From NCBI RefSeq assembly GCF_026847645.1, contig NZ_JAPSMC010000006.1, forward strand, positions 17,437 through 81,436: DNA of 64,000 nt. The letters are read 5' to 3'. Positions 8,046-16,956 of the stretch are shown here, piece by piece. Source of the DNA: Anoxybacillus sp. J5B_2022 (GTDB taxonomy: Bacteria; Bacillota; Bacilli; Bacillales; Anoxybacillaceae). The notes beneath the pieces were generated by a model. The model was not told the DNA's origin, searched no databases, and saw only the letters and a list, made by a program, of their open reading frames with translations. Position numbers and translations under genes: made by a program. The stretch's first letter is position 1. Every line of letters starts with the position of its first letter.

Positions 8046-8602
8046 AAGCAATTGTCCCCCTTTTTCACAATCGGGATGCCATGTTGCACAACGATGGCGC
8101 ATGAAGCGAGCTGAACAATGCGCTGGTGGAGCCAGCCGAGCATTTTCATAAAATGATATGTTCCTATATCTTGCGGAACACCGCCGAAAAAAACTTCGTT
8201 TGACACGATAACAACCGCTTTCGTAACGGTGGCGAGTTGCGTGATCGTGGTCAACATTTGCTCCGCCTTTTGTCGGCAATATGTTTCGTTTTCCCAGCCT
8301 TGTTCATGAAACAGTTCGTTTGCCAACCAATTCGTCAAACAGTCGAGCAAAATAACATCTTCTGAGCGAAACTGACCGGTGAGTTCATGCACATTGCGCG
8401 GCTGCTCCCACGTCACCCATTGGATTGGCTGCAAGCGGCGTTCTTGTTGATGGCGAATGACGCGTTCTCTTATTTCGTCGTCGGTCACGTTCGCTGTGGC
8501 GATGTAATGAACCGCACCTCGACGCAAAGCTAACGACCGGACGCAGCGCTCTGCTACCCCACTTTTTCCGCTGCGCACGCCGCCGCTAATAAAGACGATC
8601 AT
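8042..8602 (-). CDS. cobU: Adenosylcobinamide kinase / adenosylcobinamide-phosphate guanylyltransferase
   Basis: A 186-residue bifunctional enzyme that phosphorylates adenosylcobinamide and then attaches GMP. It has the classical P-loop FISGGVRSGKS at residues 4-14, the IATAN segment, a His-rich kinase/GMP-acceptor region (RERVIRHQQERR), VILLDCLTNWLANEL, and VSNEVFFGGVP. The length is normal for CobU. The ATG at 8602 overlaps the stop of the decarboxylase gene as ATGA; a GTG three codons earlier is possible. Confidence 0.92.
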   Translation of the reverse strand: MIVFISGGVRSGKSGVAERCVRSLALRRGAVHYIATANVTDDEIRERVIRHQQERRLQPIQWVTWEQPRNVHELTGQFRSEDVILLDCLTNWLANELFHEQGWENETYCRQKAEQMLTTITQLATVTKAVVIVSNEVFFGGVPQDIGTYHFMKMLGWLHQRIVQLASCAIVVQHGIPIVKKGDNCL

Positions 8603-9669
8603 GGCAGCCACCTTGTTAAGAAAGATAGTAGCCGGTCGTTTTCCTCTTTTGTTTTAACGGCAAAGCGCAAATAACGACCGTCGAGGCCACGAAAATTGGT
8701 TGTATGGCGCGGAACAAGACCTTCTCTTAACAAGTCGTACAATAGCGCTTCCGCCGATTGATGAAGCGGCCGCAACAAATAAAAATTGGCAACCGATGGC
8801 GAAACGTAATATCCTGCTTTCCGCAATAAAGACGTCACCCGCTCGCGTTCACGAGCAATCCTCGAGCGCGTATGTGCCACAAACTCGTTCATTGTCAAAA
8901 AATGGAGCGCCAGCTGTTGCGCCACTCGGCTTGTACTCCACGCCGGCTGCAGCGCTTTTAGTTTTTGGACAATCGTTTCGTTCGCTGCTACATAGCCGAT
9001 GCGCGCCCCCGCTAAATGATAGATTTTTGTTAACGAACGAACGACGATAAGATGGGCAAACGATGAAATCCACGGCAATGCTGTATACCCATCGTCCCAA
9101 AAATGATAGAACGCCTCATCAATGACAACAAACGTTCCCCGCTCATCTGCTGCCTGCAACAGCGAATAGAACTGTTCTTTATCCATCGTCGTGCCAGTTG
9201 GGTTATTCGGCTGGCAAAGAAATAAGACGTCGATTTGCTCGAGCAAATCAAATAGCTCCGACATTTCATGCATCCAACCACTTTCTTCTGTCGAAACAAC
9301 CGACTTTACTACGCATCCATTTGCCACGCACGCCCGACGATATTCAGAAAACGTCGGCTCTACTATGCCGATACGTTTCCCGGAAAATAATCGGGCGAGT
9401 AAATCAATGCATTGCGACGCCCCATTGCCGACGAAAATATGCTCGTCAGAAAGCTGTTCTATCTGTGCAAGCGCGCGAATTAATTCTTTCGCCTCTGGAT
9501 CGGGGTATTCGCTTGCCCAACGACAAAAATCCGCCTGCGAAGGCCAAAGCGAAAGCGGCAACGTATACGGGTTCGTATTCACGCTAAAATCAAGCAGCCG
9601 CTCAGGAAGCGGTAAACCGATTATTTCATAGAAACGGTGCGGATTTGCCCCGTGCAATGGCCAATTCAA
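8599..9669 (-). CDS. cobD: Threonine-phosphate decarboxylase CobD (PLP enzyme)
   Basis: A 356-residue class I aminotransferase-fold enzyme related to histidinol-phosphate aminotransferase. It shows LLDFSVNTNPY, the CQPNNPTG motif, FVVIDEAFYHFW, and VVRSLTKIYHLAGARIGY with the PLP-binding lysine. In a cobamide operon this is the L-threonine-O-3-phosphate decarboxylase that makes aminopropanol phosphate for cobinamide attachment. The start is a TTG with a G-rich site 7 bases upstream and lies 44 bases inside cbiB. An aminotransferase of histidine synthesis is the alternative, but context makes that unlikely. Confidence 0.87.
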   Translation of the reverse strand: MNWPLHGANPHRFYEIIGLPLPERLLDFSVNTNPYTLPLSLWPSQADFCRWASEYPDPEAKELIRALAQIEQLSDEHIFVGNGASQCIDLLARLFSGKRIGIVEPTFSEYRRACVANGCVVKSVVSTEESGWMHEMSELFDLLEQIDVLFLCQPNNPTGTTMDKEQFYSLLQAADERGTFVVIDEAFYHFWDDGYTALPWISSFAHLIVVRSLTKIYHLAGARIGYVAANETIVQKLKALQPAWSTSRVAQQLALHFLTMNEFVAHTRSRIARERERVTSLLRKAGYYVSPSVANFYLLRPLHQSAEALLYDLLREGLVPRHTTNFRGLDGRYLRFAVKTKEENDRLLSFLTRWLP

Positions 9670-10597
9670 CGATCATCCCCCCTATTAACAGCAGTAAAAC
9701 AAACGCAAACAAAGTTCGCCACATAACGGAAACCGCTTGACGAATATGCTCTTTCGTTAGCGCATGCACGGCATCGCCAATTTTCGGACGCTCCGATATA
9801 ACCCCTCCGTATGTATTCGTTCCGCCAAGCTGCACACCTAAAATCGCTGCCATCGCCGCTTCCCCCCAGCCGCTGTTTGGGCTTGGGTGCTTACAGGCAT
9901 CGCGCAATAGTAGCCGAGCGTGGCGGCGGAGCGAACGGCTGTTAGCCAAAAGCATCACCCATGCCGTCAATCGAGCAGGCACGTAATTTAACACATCGTC
10001 CAATCGTGCGGACGCCCAGCCAAACTCGCGGTACGTTTCATTTTTATACCCGAGCATCGAATCGCACGTATTGATCGCGCGATAGACAAGTGCGAGCGGC
10101 GCGCCGCCGATGAGCGCATAAAAAAGCGGAGCGGTAACCCCGTCGCTTGTATTTTCCGCCACCGTTTCGACACAGGCACGGACGATTTCCGGCTCATCGA
10201 GCGCTTCCGTATCGCGGCCGACAATCATGCTCAGTTCTTTCCGCGCCGTTTGAATTTCCCCTTTTTCAAGCGGAACGAGTACGCCCCATGCCGCTTCTCG
10301 CAAACTTTTTGCTGCAATTGTCGTAAAAATACACACCGCTTCGACGATGACCCCAAACACCGTCGATAGCCGGTAGCTTAGCGCAACAAGCGCAAAGCTG
10401 AGCGCGTAAACAATACCGATTACGACGATTACCGCCAAAATCCCTTTCATCCGCCGAGCACGCCCTTTATTGAGGCGACGGTCAAGCGCGGCAATAAGCG
10501 CCCCCATTCCTCGCACGGGATGCGGCAACCAGCGCGGGTCGCCGATGAATCCATCAAGGATGACCGCACCAACAATCGCGTATAAATGATAAATCAT
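9626..10597 (-). CDS. cbiB: Adenosylcobinamide-phosphate synthase CbiB
   Basis: A 323-residue membrane enzyme that amidates adenosylcobyric acid with aminopropanol (phosphate). Family signatures are GFIGDPRWLPHPVRGMG at the N-terminus, VGRDTEALDEPEIVRACVETVAENTSDGVTAPLFY in the middle, and NTCDSMLGYKNETYREFGWASARLDDVLNYVPARLTA. Several hydrophobic helices match the usual topology. With CobD it rebuilds the side chain after CbiZ has cleaved salvaged cobinamide, so the CbiZ-CbiB-CobD set is a complete remodelling route. ATGA overlap with the upstream stop. Confidence 0.92.
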   Translation of the reverse strand: MIYHLYAIVGAVILDGFIGDPRWLPHPVRGMGALIAALDRRLNKGRARRMKGILAVIVVIGIVYALSFALVALSYRLSTVFGVIVEAVCIFTTIAAKSLREAAWGVLVPLEKGEIQTARKELSMIVGRDTEALDEPEIVRACVETVAENTSDGVTAPLFYALIGGAPLALVYRAINTCDSMLGYKNETYREFGWASARLDDVLNYVPARLTAWVMLLANSRSLRRHARLLLRDACKHPSPNSGWGEAAMAAILGVQLGGTNTYGGVISERPKIGDAVHALTKEHIRQAVSVMWRTLFAFVLLLLIGGMIVELAIARGKSAPFL

Positions 10598-12066
10598 CGG
10601 CGCTCCCCTTTCCGCTTTTCATAGTTTCGTAACGCTTGGATTGTCGCTTCATATACCGCACGGCCGATCGCTTTTCCAAGCGGTGTCGCTGACCCCGCGT
10701 ACGCGTATTCTGTCCCTGATTGCGACGCGGCGATGGCGATGCAGTCGGTCGATGTGCCAGTAGCGGTCGTGTTCGTCGCCGGATCAACTACTCCTTCATC
10801 GCTCAGCGCTTTCGTTTTCGCTTCCGTCGCCGTCATGACCGCCTGCACAAACGCCGCATCTGTCAACGATCCGTCAATGAAAATCATCGTATTAATCGTA
10901 CCGACCGATGAAGAAGCGTTTTGCTGCCATGCTTTCGTGACATCGACCGCATTGCCGACGCCAGCCGTCACCATTACACATAAGGAAACGCCGCTATCTT
11001 TTTCGTAAACAAACGCGGCGTCTTCGACATAGACCGCCGTCATCATGCCAATCGTTTGTTGCACATCAAACGAGCGCTCGCGCAAATATTGTTTCATTTC
11101 CGCTTCCGGGTCACTAGAAGTGTATTGTTTCGGCACATGGCGATTGACAAAATAATTCGCCCATTGAAAACCGGCACCAACGACGGCAGAAGAGAGCACT
11201 TTAAACGGCTTCGGCGTCGTTACAACCATTTGTTCGTCCGTTGTCGTCACAGTAAGCGCAGACAGCGTCTCGCCTACGTCCGTTCGTTCGATACGGGGCA
11301 GAAATGTCAAAAGCGGTGCCGGTAATACCGGATGTGCTTGCCGACGCACCGCTGCACCAAACACGCGCTGGATGGTCGTTTCTTCGATTAGCTTACTAGG
11401 CTCGCCAATCCCAACAAGTTTACCTTCATGAAGCAAAAGCAGGCGATCGCAATATACACTTGCTAAATTCATATCGTGAAAAATCGCCACTACCGTCAAT
11501 CGTTTTTCGTTCGTCCATTGTTTCAGCTGATCGAGCAAATGCACTTGTTGGGCAATATCCATATGATTCGTCGGCTCGTCTAATAGCAACAAACTCGGCT
11601 CTTGAGCGAGCGCCCGCGCTAAATAGACGCGCTGACGTTCTCCTCCGCTCAAACGGTCGATCGATTGCTGCTGTTTTGTAAGTAAGCCGGTTTTGGCCAA
11701 TGCCGCATGAACCGCCTGTTCATCCGCATCTGTCCATTCAGGAAGCAGCCCGCTTTGATAGGCATAGCGCCCGAGTTCCACCGTTTCTTTCACCGTATAA
11801 CCAAACGCGGCTTCAGCGCTTTGCGGCAAAACAGCGACAAAGCGCGCCAACTGTTTTGGCGAAAGCGAAGCAAGCGGCGTTCCGTTGAGCGTGATTGTGC
11901 CTTCTTGCAACGGCAGTTCTTTACTTAACAGCTTTAACAACGTCGTTTTTCCGCTGCCGTTCGGTCCTAAAATGCCGAAAAATTCCCCTTTTTCGACAGA
12001 AAACGTCACACGTTGCAGCACTTGGCTGTTATCGTACCGATAAGATAGATCGTTGACTTGTAGCAT
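10594..12066 (-). CDS. btuD-cbiZ: Fusion: cobamide ABC transporter ATPase (BtuD) and adenosylcobinamide amidohydrolase (CbiZ)
   Basis: About 490 residues in two parts. Residues 1-250 form an ABC ATPase: Walker A GILGPNGSGKTTLL, LSGGERQRVYLARAL signature, Walker B LLLLDEPTNHMD and the H-loop IFHDMNL, as in iron/B12 importers. After a linker, residues 270-490 match CbiZ: LSSAVVGAGFQW, NRHVPKQY, MTAVYVEDAAF, VMVTAGVGNAVD, INTMIFIDGSL and DCIAIAAS. CbiZ removes the aminopropanol arm from adenosylcobinamide to give adenosylcobyric acid. The fusion couples uptake to the first salvage step. The ATG at 12066 is chosen; a GTG at 12075 that overlaps the btuC stop as GTGA is equally plausible. Confidence 0.9.
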   Translation of the reverse strand: MLQVNDLSYRYDNSQVLQRVTFSVEKGEFFGILGPNGSGKTTLLKLLSKELPLQEGTITLNGTPLASLSPKQLARFVAVLPQSAEAAFGYTVKETVELGRYAYQSGLLPEWTDADEQAVHAALAKTGLLTKQQQSIDRLSGGERQRVYLARALAQEPSLLLLDEPTNHMDIAQQVHLLDQLKQWTNEKRLTVVAIFHDMNLASVYCDRLLLLHEGKLVGIGEPSKLIEETTIQRVFGAAVRRQAHPVLPAPLLTFLPRIERTDVGETLSALTVTTTDEQMVVTTPKPFKVLSSAVVGAGFQWANYFVNRHVPKQYTSSDPEAEMKQYLRERSFDVQQTIGMMTAVYVEDAAFVYEKDSGVSLCVMVTAGVGNAVDVTKAWQQNASSSVGTINTMIFIDGSLTDAAFVQAVMTATEAKTKALSDEGVVDPATNTTATGTSTDCIAIAASQSGTEYAYAGSATPLGKAIGRAVYEATIQALRNYEKRKGERR

Positions 12067-12071
12067 CTTTC

Positions 12072-13112
12072 TCACGTCTTTCTTTTCAAAAATAAATAGG
12101 CAAACAACGGGGCGCCGATCAGTGCCGTAATGACGCCAATCGGCAATTCCCGTGGCGAAATAATCGTTCTCGCGGCTAAATCTGCTAGCACTAAAAACGC
12201 GCCACCGTATAAAAGCGACAGCGGCAAAAGGAGGCGATGGTTCGGTCCGATCACCAGTCGAACCATATGCGGAACGACTAAACCAACAAAGCCGATCGCA
12301 CCGGAAACAGCGACTGCCGCGCCCGTCAATAGCGATGCGCCGGTTAAAATCAAAAGTTTGCGCTTTGCGACGTTGACACCGATATGGGCCGCGACCGTTT
12401 CGCCGAAGGCAAACGCGTTCAGTTCACGGCTATTTACGATGAGCAATACGCTACCGATAAGAAAAAACGGAGCGATCATAAGCGTGTAATTCCAGCCGCG
12501 CATCGCTACACTTCCCATGAGCCAGCCTATTATTTGCCGCAGTTCTTCGCCCGTTAACGCGATCATTAAGGAAATCAAGGCACTAAAAAATGCGCTAAAA
12601 ATAATGCCGGTTAATATAATCGTTTCAACCGAAAGACGTCGGTCCACTTTTCTAGCGAACAAAAGCACGAGAAAAAGGGTAGCCATTCCGAAAACGATGC
12701 TCACAAACGGCAACGTAAAAGTGCCAAGCCACGGCCATTGCCAATGGAAGAACAGAACGATGACCGCGCCAACGGAAGCGCCGGATGAAACGCCGAGCGT
12801 GTACGGATCAGCCAACGGATTTTTTAGCAATCCTTGAAATGCTGCACCGGCAAGCGAAAGGGATGCGCCGACGAAAAAAGCGAGGACGACGCGCGGCAGA
12901 CGAATCGCTAAAACGATTTGTACAAGATTGTCTGGAATATGGTGTTTACTTGCCATTCCTATTTGCGACAAAAAAATGTCGATAATAGTAGAAAAGGGAA
13001 TCGATAGAGCGCCTATCGATATCCCTAATAACATCGCTATAATCACTATAAAAATAGCAATCGCATAAACTGCCGCATTACTTAAAGACGTCCGGATAAA
13101 TGACTTTCGCAA
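12072..13112 (-). CDS. btuC: Cobamide ABC transporter permease BtuC
   Basis: A 346-residue FecCD-family permease with about ten hydrophobic helices. Recognisable blocks are RLPRVVLAFFVGASLSLAGAAFQGLLKNPLADPYTLGVSSGA near residues 70-120, the coupling region with ALTGEELRQIIGWLMGS, and GFVGLVVPHMVRLVIGPNHR. It forms the membrane channel used by BtuF and the BtuD domain. The best start is a TTG with GGAG 9 bases upstream, overlapping the end of btuF by 35 bases. Confidence 0.9.
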   Translation of the reverse strand: MRKSFIRTSLSNAAVYAIAIFIVIIAMLLGISIGALSIPFSTIIDIFLSQIGMASKHHIPDNLVQIVLAIRLPRVVLAFFVGASLSLAGAAFQGLLKNPLADPYTLGVSSGASVGAVIVLFFHWQWPWLGTFTLPFVSIVFGMATLFLVLLFARKVDRRLSVETIILTGIIFSAFFSALISLMIALTGEELRQIIGWLMGSVAMRGWNYTLMIAPFFLIGSVLLIVNSRELNAFAFGETVAAHIGVNVAKRKLLILTGASLLTGAAVAVSGAIGFVGLVVPHMVRLVIGPNHRLLLPLSLLYGGAFLVLADLAARTIISPRELPIGVITALIGAPLFAYLFLKRKT

Positions 13113-14040
13113 GTTCCTCTACTCCTTCGACAAGTCGTGGACCTGGGCGCGATACTAAGTCGGAGTTGACGTCATACACCCGTTTGTTTTTAATCGCTGG
13201 AACGTCTTTCCAAGCCGGGCGCGCCAACACTTGGTTGACGGCATCTTTTACATAGTAGCCGTATGTCGTAATAATGACGTCTGGGTTTAGCGCAACGGCT
13301 TTTTCTTCGGTGAACATCGGCCACCCTTCTTGGTCACCGGCTACGTTTTTCGCTTGAATCGCTTGCAACATATCATCAATAAATGTCCCTTTGCCAGCTG
13401 TATAAATTTCTGGCGCTGGTGATACTTCTACCCATACTTTCACTGGCTGTTTTACGTTTTTCGCTTTTTCCTTTATTTCTTCTAACTTCGTTTTCATATG
13501 ATCAACGATTTCATTCGCTTTTTCTGTCGTGCCGGTTGCTTTGCCGATCAGTTCAATTGAATGATACACATCATCGAACGATTTTGCATCATTCACGACA
13601 AGTACGGTAATGCCCGCGTCTTTTAGCTGTTTTAGCCCATCTTTCGAGTTATGGGCGCTCGAAGCGTGAGCAAGCACTAAGTCTGGTTTTAAAGAAATAA
13701 TTTTTTCGACGTTAAATTCCATACCGCCGATTTTTTCTTTGTTTTTCACATCTTCTGGATAGTTATCAAAATCGCTCACGCCAACAATTTTGTCCCCTAA
13801 TCCTAGCGCATAAGCGATTTCCGTATTGCTTGGAATGAGCGAGACGATTTTTTTCGGCTCGGCTTTGATCGTAACGTCCTCGCCTAAGCCGTCTTTTACC
13901 GTTACTGGGAACACCGCTTTCGTTTCTTGTTTCGCGTTCGATTCACTCGTTTGTTTGCTTGTGTCGTTGCCGCACGCAGCGATCAAGCCGAGCGTCAGCA
14001 CAAAAACAACGAGCAGCGCGTAATGCTTCCACTGTTTCAT
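13078..14040 (-). CDS. btuF: Cobamide-binding lipoprotein BtuF
   Basis: A 320-residue substrate-binding lipoprotein. It begins MKQWKHYALLVVFVLTL and has the lipobox LIAAC at the end of the signal peptide, so Cys would be lipidated and the protein anchored outside the membrane. The body is a helical-backbone periplasmic-binding fold: KKIVSLIPSNTEIAYALGLGDKIVGVSDFDNYPEDVKNK is a typical BtuF/FepB opening. It is the first gene behind the cobalamin riboswitch, which identifies the ligand class as cobamide. The ATG is preceded by GGAGGAG. Confidence 0.92.
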   Translation of the reverse strand: MKQWKHYALLVVFVLTLGLIAACGNDTSKQTSESNAKQETKAVFPVTVKDGLGEDVTIKAEPKKIVSLIPSNTEIAYALGLGDKIVGVSDFDNYPEDVKNKEKIGGMEFNVEKIISLKPDLVLAHASSAHNSKDGLKQLKDAGITVLVVNDAKSFDDVYHSIELIGKATGTTEKANEIVDHMKTKLEEIKEKAKNVKQPVKVWVEVSPAPEIYTAGKGTFIDDMLQAIQAKNVAGDQEGWPMFTEEKAVALNPDVIITTYGYYVKDAVNQVLARPAWKDVPAIKNKRVYDVNSDLVSRPGPRLVEGVEELAKVIYPDVFK

Positions 14041-14076
14041 GTTTTCTCCTCCTGTATGTATGGTGTGAAAATTAAA

Positions 14077-14104
14077 AGCGCTCACTCCGGACGGAATGAG
14101 CGGG
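14077..14104 (-). terminator. Riboswitch-controlled terminator ahead of btuF
   Basis: GCTCATTCC pairs with GGAGTGAGC around a 4-base loop, followed on the minus strand by GCTTTTAATTTT. It stands between the cobalamin aptamer and the btuF ribosome site, so ligand binding probably controls transcription termination. Confidence 0.75.
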
Positions 14105-14182
14105 AAACGACATCATGCGGACATACTACACCCTTTGCCGTTTCGCCATCTCACTCCCCGAAGATAGGAAACTTACGCAAAA

Positions 14183-14334
14183 AAGGCAGGTCTACTGACT
14201 CATGCTTCCTCCTACTTTGAACCTTCCCATACGACCTTGCCGTACAGTGGTGATTTCATTTCGTCTGCATTTACAGTTGCGGGGACAGTTCTGGACTTGC
14301 ACCAGATTCCCTATTAAGTCTTTCGACACCTTTT
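14183..14334 (-). ncRNA. Cobalamin riboswitch
   Basis: On the minus strand the conserved elements occur in order: AATAGGGAA, CTGGTGCAAGTCCAG, ACTGTCCCCGCAACTGTAA, the CCACTG core, GGGAAGG, AGGAGGAAG, and the B12 box GAGTCAGTAGACCTGCC at 14186-14202. It heads the btuF-to-pduO operon and would reduce its expression when adenosylcobalamin is plentiful. Confidence 0.95.
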
Positions 14335-14424
14335 TTGCTTTGTATGCAATTGTATAAAATAATCGAACAATTGACAGTTATAATATTAAAGGAAGTGGCT
14401 TTGTTTGGCAATAAAAAATGTCCT

Positions 14425-14595
14425 TTATTTTCTCTCTTTTTTTCTTGCGAATACAAAAAAGAAAATAAAGGCAAGCAGCGATAAAACGAATAATGTTGCT
14501 TTTTTCAAGCTGTTATTTTCATAAAATCCTATCCCTTGCACAATGGTTTGGATCGAAAAAACGATTGCTAAGAAAAAATACGTTTTTTTGCTCAT
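14425..14595 (-). CDS. Small membrane protein, 56 residues, unknown function
   Basis: A short frame with ATG, AAAGGTG 6 bases upstream and TAA stop. The product begins MSKKTYFFLAIVFSIQTIVQG and has two hydrophobic segments (about residues 5-22 and 33-50) separated by a short polar loop, ending in a strongly basic tail RKKERK. This is the usual form of a two-helix inner-membrane peptide. No family is recognised. It is co-directional with, and upstream of, the cobalamin riboswitch, but the gap makes a link to the salvage operon uncertain. Confidence 0.6.
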   Translation of the reverse strand: MSKKTYFFLAIVFSIQTIVQGIGFYENNSLKKATLFVLSLLAFIFFFVFARKKERK

Positions 14596-14639
14596 CGCAC
14601 ACCTTTTAATGGTATTTTATGGTATAATAATAAAAAATA

Positions 14640-14782
14640 GGTTCATCACCACAACATGTACTTGACAAGCGGGGGATTTTCTTGAGCCGCCGTGTACGAA
14701 AAATCTGATTTACTGATTTTTCCTTATAAGCACAGAGAAGGCGTGTTCTGAAATAGTCAAGTACAACTTTCGGTGAAGAGCC
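14640..14782. mobile_element. 143-bp ISL3-like MITE with 8-bp target duplication
   Basis: Imperfect 27-base terminal inverted repeats occupy 14640-14666 and 14756-14782; both start GG-TC-TCACC and end TGTACTTGAC. The element is flanked by the identical octamer AAAAAATA (14632-14639 and 14783-14790). ISL3-family insertion sequences have ends beginning GGCTCTT and make 8-bp duplications, so this is best read as a non-autonomous ISL3-type element. A smaller palindrome lies inside at about 14699-14722. It encodes no protein and ends just before the ribosome site of the next gene. Confidence 0.85.
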
Positions 14783-14802
14783 AAAAAATAGGAGGTGAAC
14801 CC

Positions 14803-14988
14803 GTGGGCTGGATCGTGCTGATTGGCAGTCTGCTTGCTTTAGGCTTTTTGGTCGATCGAGTAGCGAAAAAGCGAAACATCCAAATCCATCCGAAAGAAGG
14901 AGCGAAAAACGCATCGGATGCTGAGCGAATTTATGTAGAAACGTATTTGCACCATCAACGAGAGTCGAATAGCCATCCTTTTTTATAG
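14803..14988 (+). CDS. Small membrane-anchored protein, 61 residues, unknown function
   Basis: Starts at a GTG with GGAGGTGA 6 bases upstream; an in-frame ATG ten codons earlier lies in the transposon-like element and lacks a site. The product has one N-terminal membrane helix (GWIVLIGSLLALGFLVDRV) followed by a basic, polar tail of about 40 residues ending in ERIYVETYLHHQRESNSHPFL. No family is recognised. The MITE next to it ends 20 bases before the start codon, so the native promoter has probably been displaced. A clear terminator follows. Confidence 0.65.
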   Translation: MGWIVLIGSLLALGFLVDRVAKKRNIQIHPKEGAKNASDAERIYVETYLHHQRESNSHPFL

Positions 14989-14995
14989 GTTTCAA

Positions 14996-15032
14996 ACAAC
15001 CCGAACCGGCTTTCGATTCGGGTTGTTTTCGT
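14996..15032. terminator. Intrinsic terminator after the 61-residue gene
   Basis: CAACCCGAA pairs with TTCGGGTTG around a short loop, followed by TTTT on the plus strand. Confidence 0.75.
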
Positions 15033-15034
15033 GC

Positions 15035-15171
15035 TCAGTTGTTAATGTAGCGCTCAAATACAGAACCAAAGTCTTTGACCGTATATTGCTTTTTTGTATC
15101 GACGAGCCATTGGAACGCGGTTTTGTTCAGTTCTGTTGTAAACTTCCGCGAATACAAGTCGCGAGAGTTTA
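15035..15171 (-). pseudogene. Possible C-terminal gene remnant downstream of resE
   Basis: A minus-strand frame, out of frame with resE and starting at its stop, reads about 45 residues of protein-like sequence containing RDLYSRKFTTELNKTAFQW and VKDFGSVFERYINN before a TGA. There is no start codon with a ribosome site, so it looks like the 3' remnant of a lost gene, or chance. It lies where sigX-rsiX follows resE in B. subtilis. No family is recognised. Confidence 0.3.
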
Positions 15172-16956
15172 TGAACGATTGTTTTGCACCGGCAACGTAA
15201 ACGTAAACGTCGTGCCTTCGCCAAGTTTGCTATGGACGGTGATCGTTCCTTTGTGCGCTTCGACGATGTTTTTGGCAATCGCAAGCCCAAGTCCTGTTCC
15301 CGAACGGCCGCGCGTACGCGCTTTGTCCGCCTTGTAAAAACGTTCAAAAACAAACGGCAAATCGTCTTCCGGAATGCCTGAGCCTGAATCTTGCACATGG
15401 ATCGTGACCGCATCACCGCTTCGTTCGACGATCACCTTCACCATTCCGTATTCATTTGTATGGCGAAGCGCATTGTCAATTAAGTTCGTCAACACTTGTT
15501 CAATTCGGTCCGGATCAATCGTCATATGCATGTCTTCACTGCGAAATTCAGCGGATAAATCGATTTCCTTTTCTTTCGCCAGCCCTTGAAATTTGTGAAT
15601 AATCCGCTCGATATACGGTCGTAGCTGAACCGTCTCGACATTTAACGTCATATGCCCTGCTTCCATCCGCGCTAAATCCAACAAGTCATTAACAAGCCGC
15701 CCCATTCGGAGCGACTCATCATAAATCACTTTCGCCATTTCTTTCTTTTCTTCATCTGTTGCCGCAACATCATCGATGATTGCTTCGCTGTACCCTTGCA
15801 GCATCGCAATCGGCGTGCGCAGCTCATGCGACACGTTGGCGATAAAATCTTTGCGCAACTTATCGAGCCTCCGCTCTTCCGTCATATCGCGCAGCACGGC
15901 GACTGCCCCACGCACCGCCGTTTGGCTGTAAAGCGGCGTCATTAAAATGACCCACGTCCGTCCTTGCAACGTTACTTCCGTCGCCTGTTCTTGCTCTTCG
16001 TTCACTACGCGTGTAAACAAATCTTTTACTTGCGGCGGCAGCGCAGCCATCATCTCACTTTCGTTTCCTTGCTCAAAATACCATGCCTGCAAAAACCGCT
16101 CCGCCGGTGGATTCGTAATTAAAATTTCCCCGTCACGGTTAAACGTAATAACCCCGTCGGCCATGCTGCTTAAAATGCTCGCCAGTTGCTCTTTTTCTTG
16201 GTTCAGCGCATTGATGTTAAATTGCAGGCGCCTTCCCATTTGATTAAATGCCCTCGCCAGCTCGCCAATTTCATCATGAGTTAAAATCGGAACTTTCGTG
16301 TCAAACTTGCCGCTCGCCACTTCAAAAGCCGCTTGGCGCATTTTACGCAGCGGCGCCGTAATGCGCGTCGATAAAAAAAATGCAAACACCGTCGTGAGCA
16401 CGATCGCGATAAACGCGGCTAAAAAAATAAACTTTGTCGTCTGTCGCGTCGTATCCTCAACCGCTTTTAACGATTGGAGGACAAACACAGCTCCGTGTTT
16501 TCCGTCTGCGGTTGTTAACGGCACGCCGACGATAAGCCACTGGCTATTTCTTCCGTTTTCTGTATACACATTTGGCAAATACGTTTTCTTTTTCACTTGT
16601 TTCGTGAATGCTTGCTTCAACTCTTCGTCTGCTTCAATGAACGATAGCGGCACATCGCGACGCTCAGAATGCGATGGCAAATACCAGTAATGCGTTTTGT
16701 CAATCACGATGATTGCTTTTGATGCATCGCCGACGAGCGATGAAGCAATCGAGCGGGCAAGCGCTTCATCTTGCCGCTCTTTCATCACTTCTGCCACTTT
16801 TACCGCCAGTTGCGTTAGCCCTTTTTCTGCCTCTTGTACGTGGTACGTTTCGAAAAATTTCAGAAGCAACATCGTTAACACAAACAAAACGCATGATACA
16901 AGCAGTAAAATAGTAACCCATAATTTTCCGACGACGCTTCGCCAAAACCGCATCAT
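15169..16956 (-). CDS. resE: Sensor histidine kinase ResE
   Basis: A 595-residue membrane kinase. Order of parts: N-terminal membrane helix (about 10-32), extracytoplasmic sensor region, second helix (about 170-190), HAMP linker ([19 protein letters not shown]), a PAS-like domain ([20 protein letters not shown]), the HisKA dimer with the phospho-acceptor in [15 protein letters not shown], and the ATPase domain with N-box [27 protein letters not shown] and GTGLGLAI. ResE activates ResD for respiration and anaerobic gene expression. The ATGA overlap with resD gives coupled translation. Confidence 0.93.
   Translation of the reverse strand: MMRFWRSVVGKLWVTILLLVSCVLFVLTMLLLKFFETYHVQEAEKGLTQLAVKVAEVMKERQDEALARSIASSLVGDASKAIIVIDKTHYWYLPSHSERRDVPLSFIEADEELKQAFTKQVKKKTYLPNVYTENGRNSQWLIVGVPLTTADGKHGAVFVLQSLKAVEDTTRQTTKFIFLAAFIAIVLTTVFAFFLSTRITAPLRKMRQAAFEVASGKFDTKVPILTHDEIGELARAFNQMGRRLQFNINALNQEKEQLASILSSMADGVITFNRDGEILITNPPAERFLQAWYFEQGNESEMMAALPPQVKDLFTRVVNEEQEQATEVTLQGRTWVILMTPLYSQTAVRGAVAVLRDMTEERRLDKLRKDFIANVSHELRTPIAMLQGYSEAIIDDVAATDEEKKEMAKVIYDESLRMGRLVNDLLDLARMEAGHMTLNVETVQLRPYIERIIHKFQGLAKEKEIDLSAEFRSEDMHMTIDPDRIEQVLTNLIDNALRHTNEYGMVKVIVERSGDAVTIHVQDSGSGIPEDDLPFVFERFYKADKARTRGRSGTGLGLAIAKNIVEAHKGTITVHSKLGEGTTFTFTLPVQNNRS

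Noticed and set aside
9191..9631. 146-codon plus-strand frame inside cobD
   Set aside because: Antisense to a PLP enzyme with all motifs; Ser-rich composition with no family.
14606..14995. 129-codon minus-strand frame across the MITE and a small gene
   Set aside because: Covers a transposon-like element with terminal repeats and is antisense to the 61-residue gene, which has a good ribosome site.
15054..15416. 120-codon open frame on the minus strand overlapping resE
   Set aside because: Arg-rich, low-quality composition, lies antisense-free but in another frame of resE; no ribosome site. A shadow.
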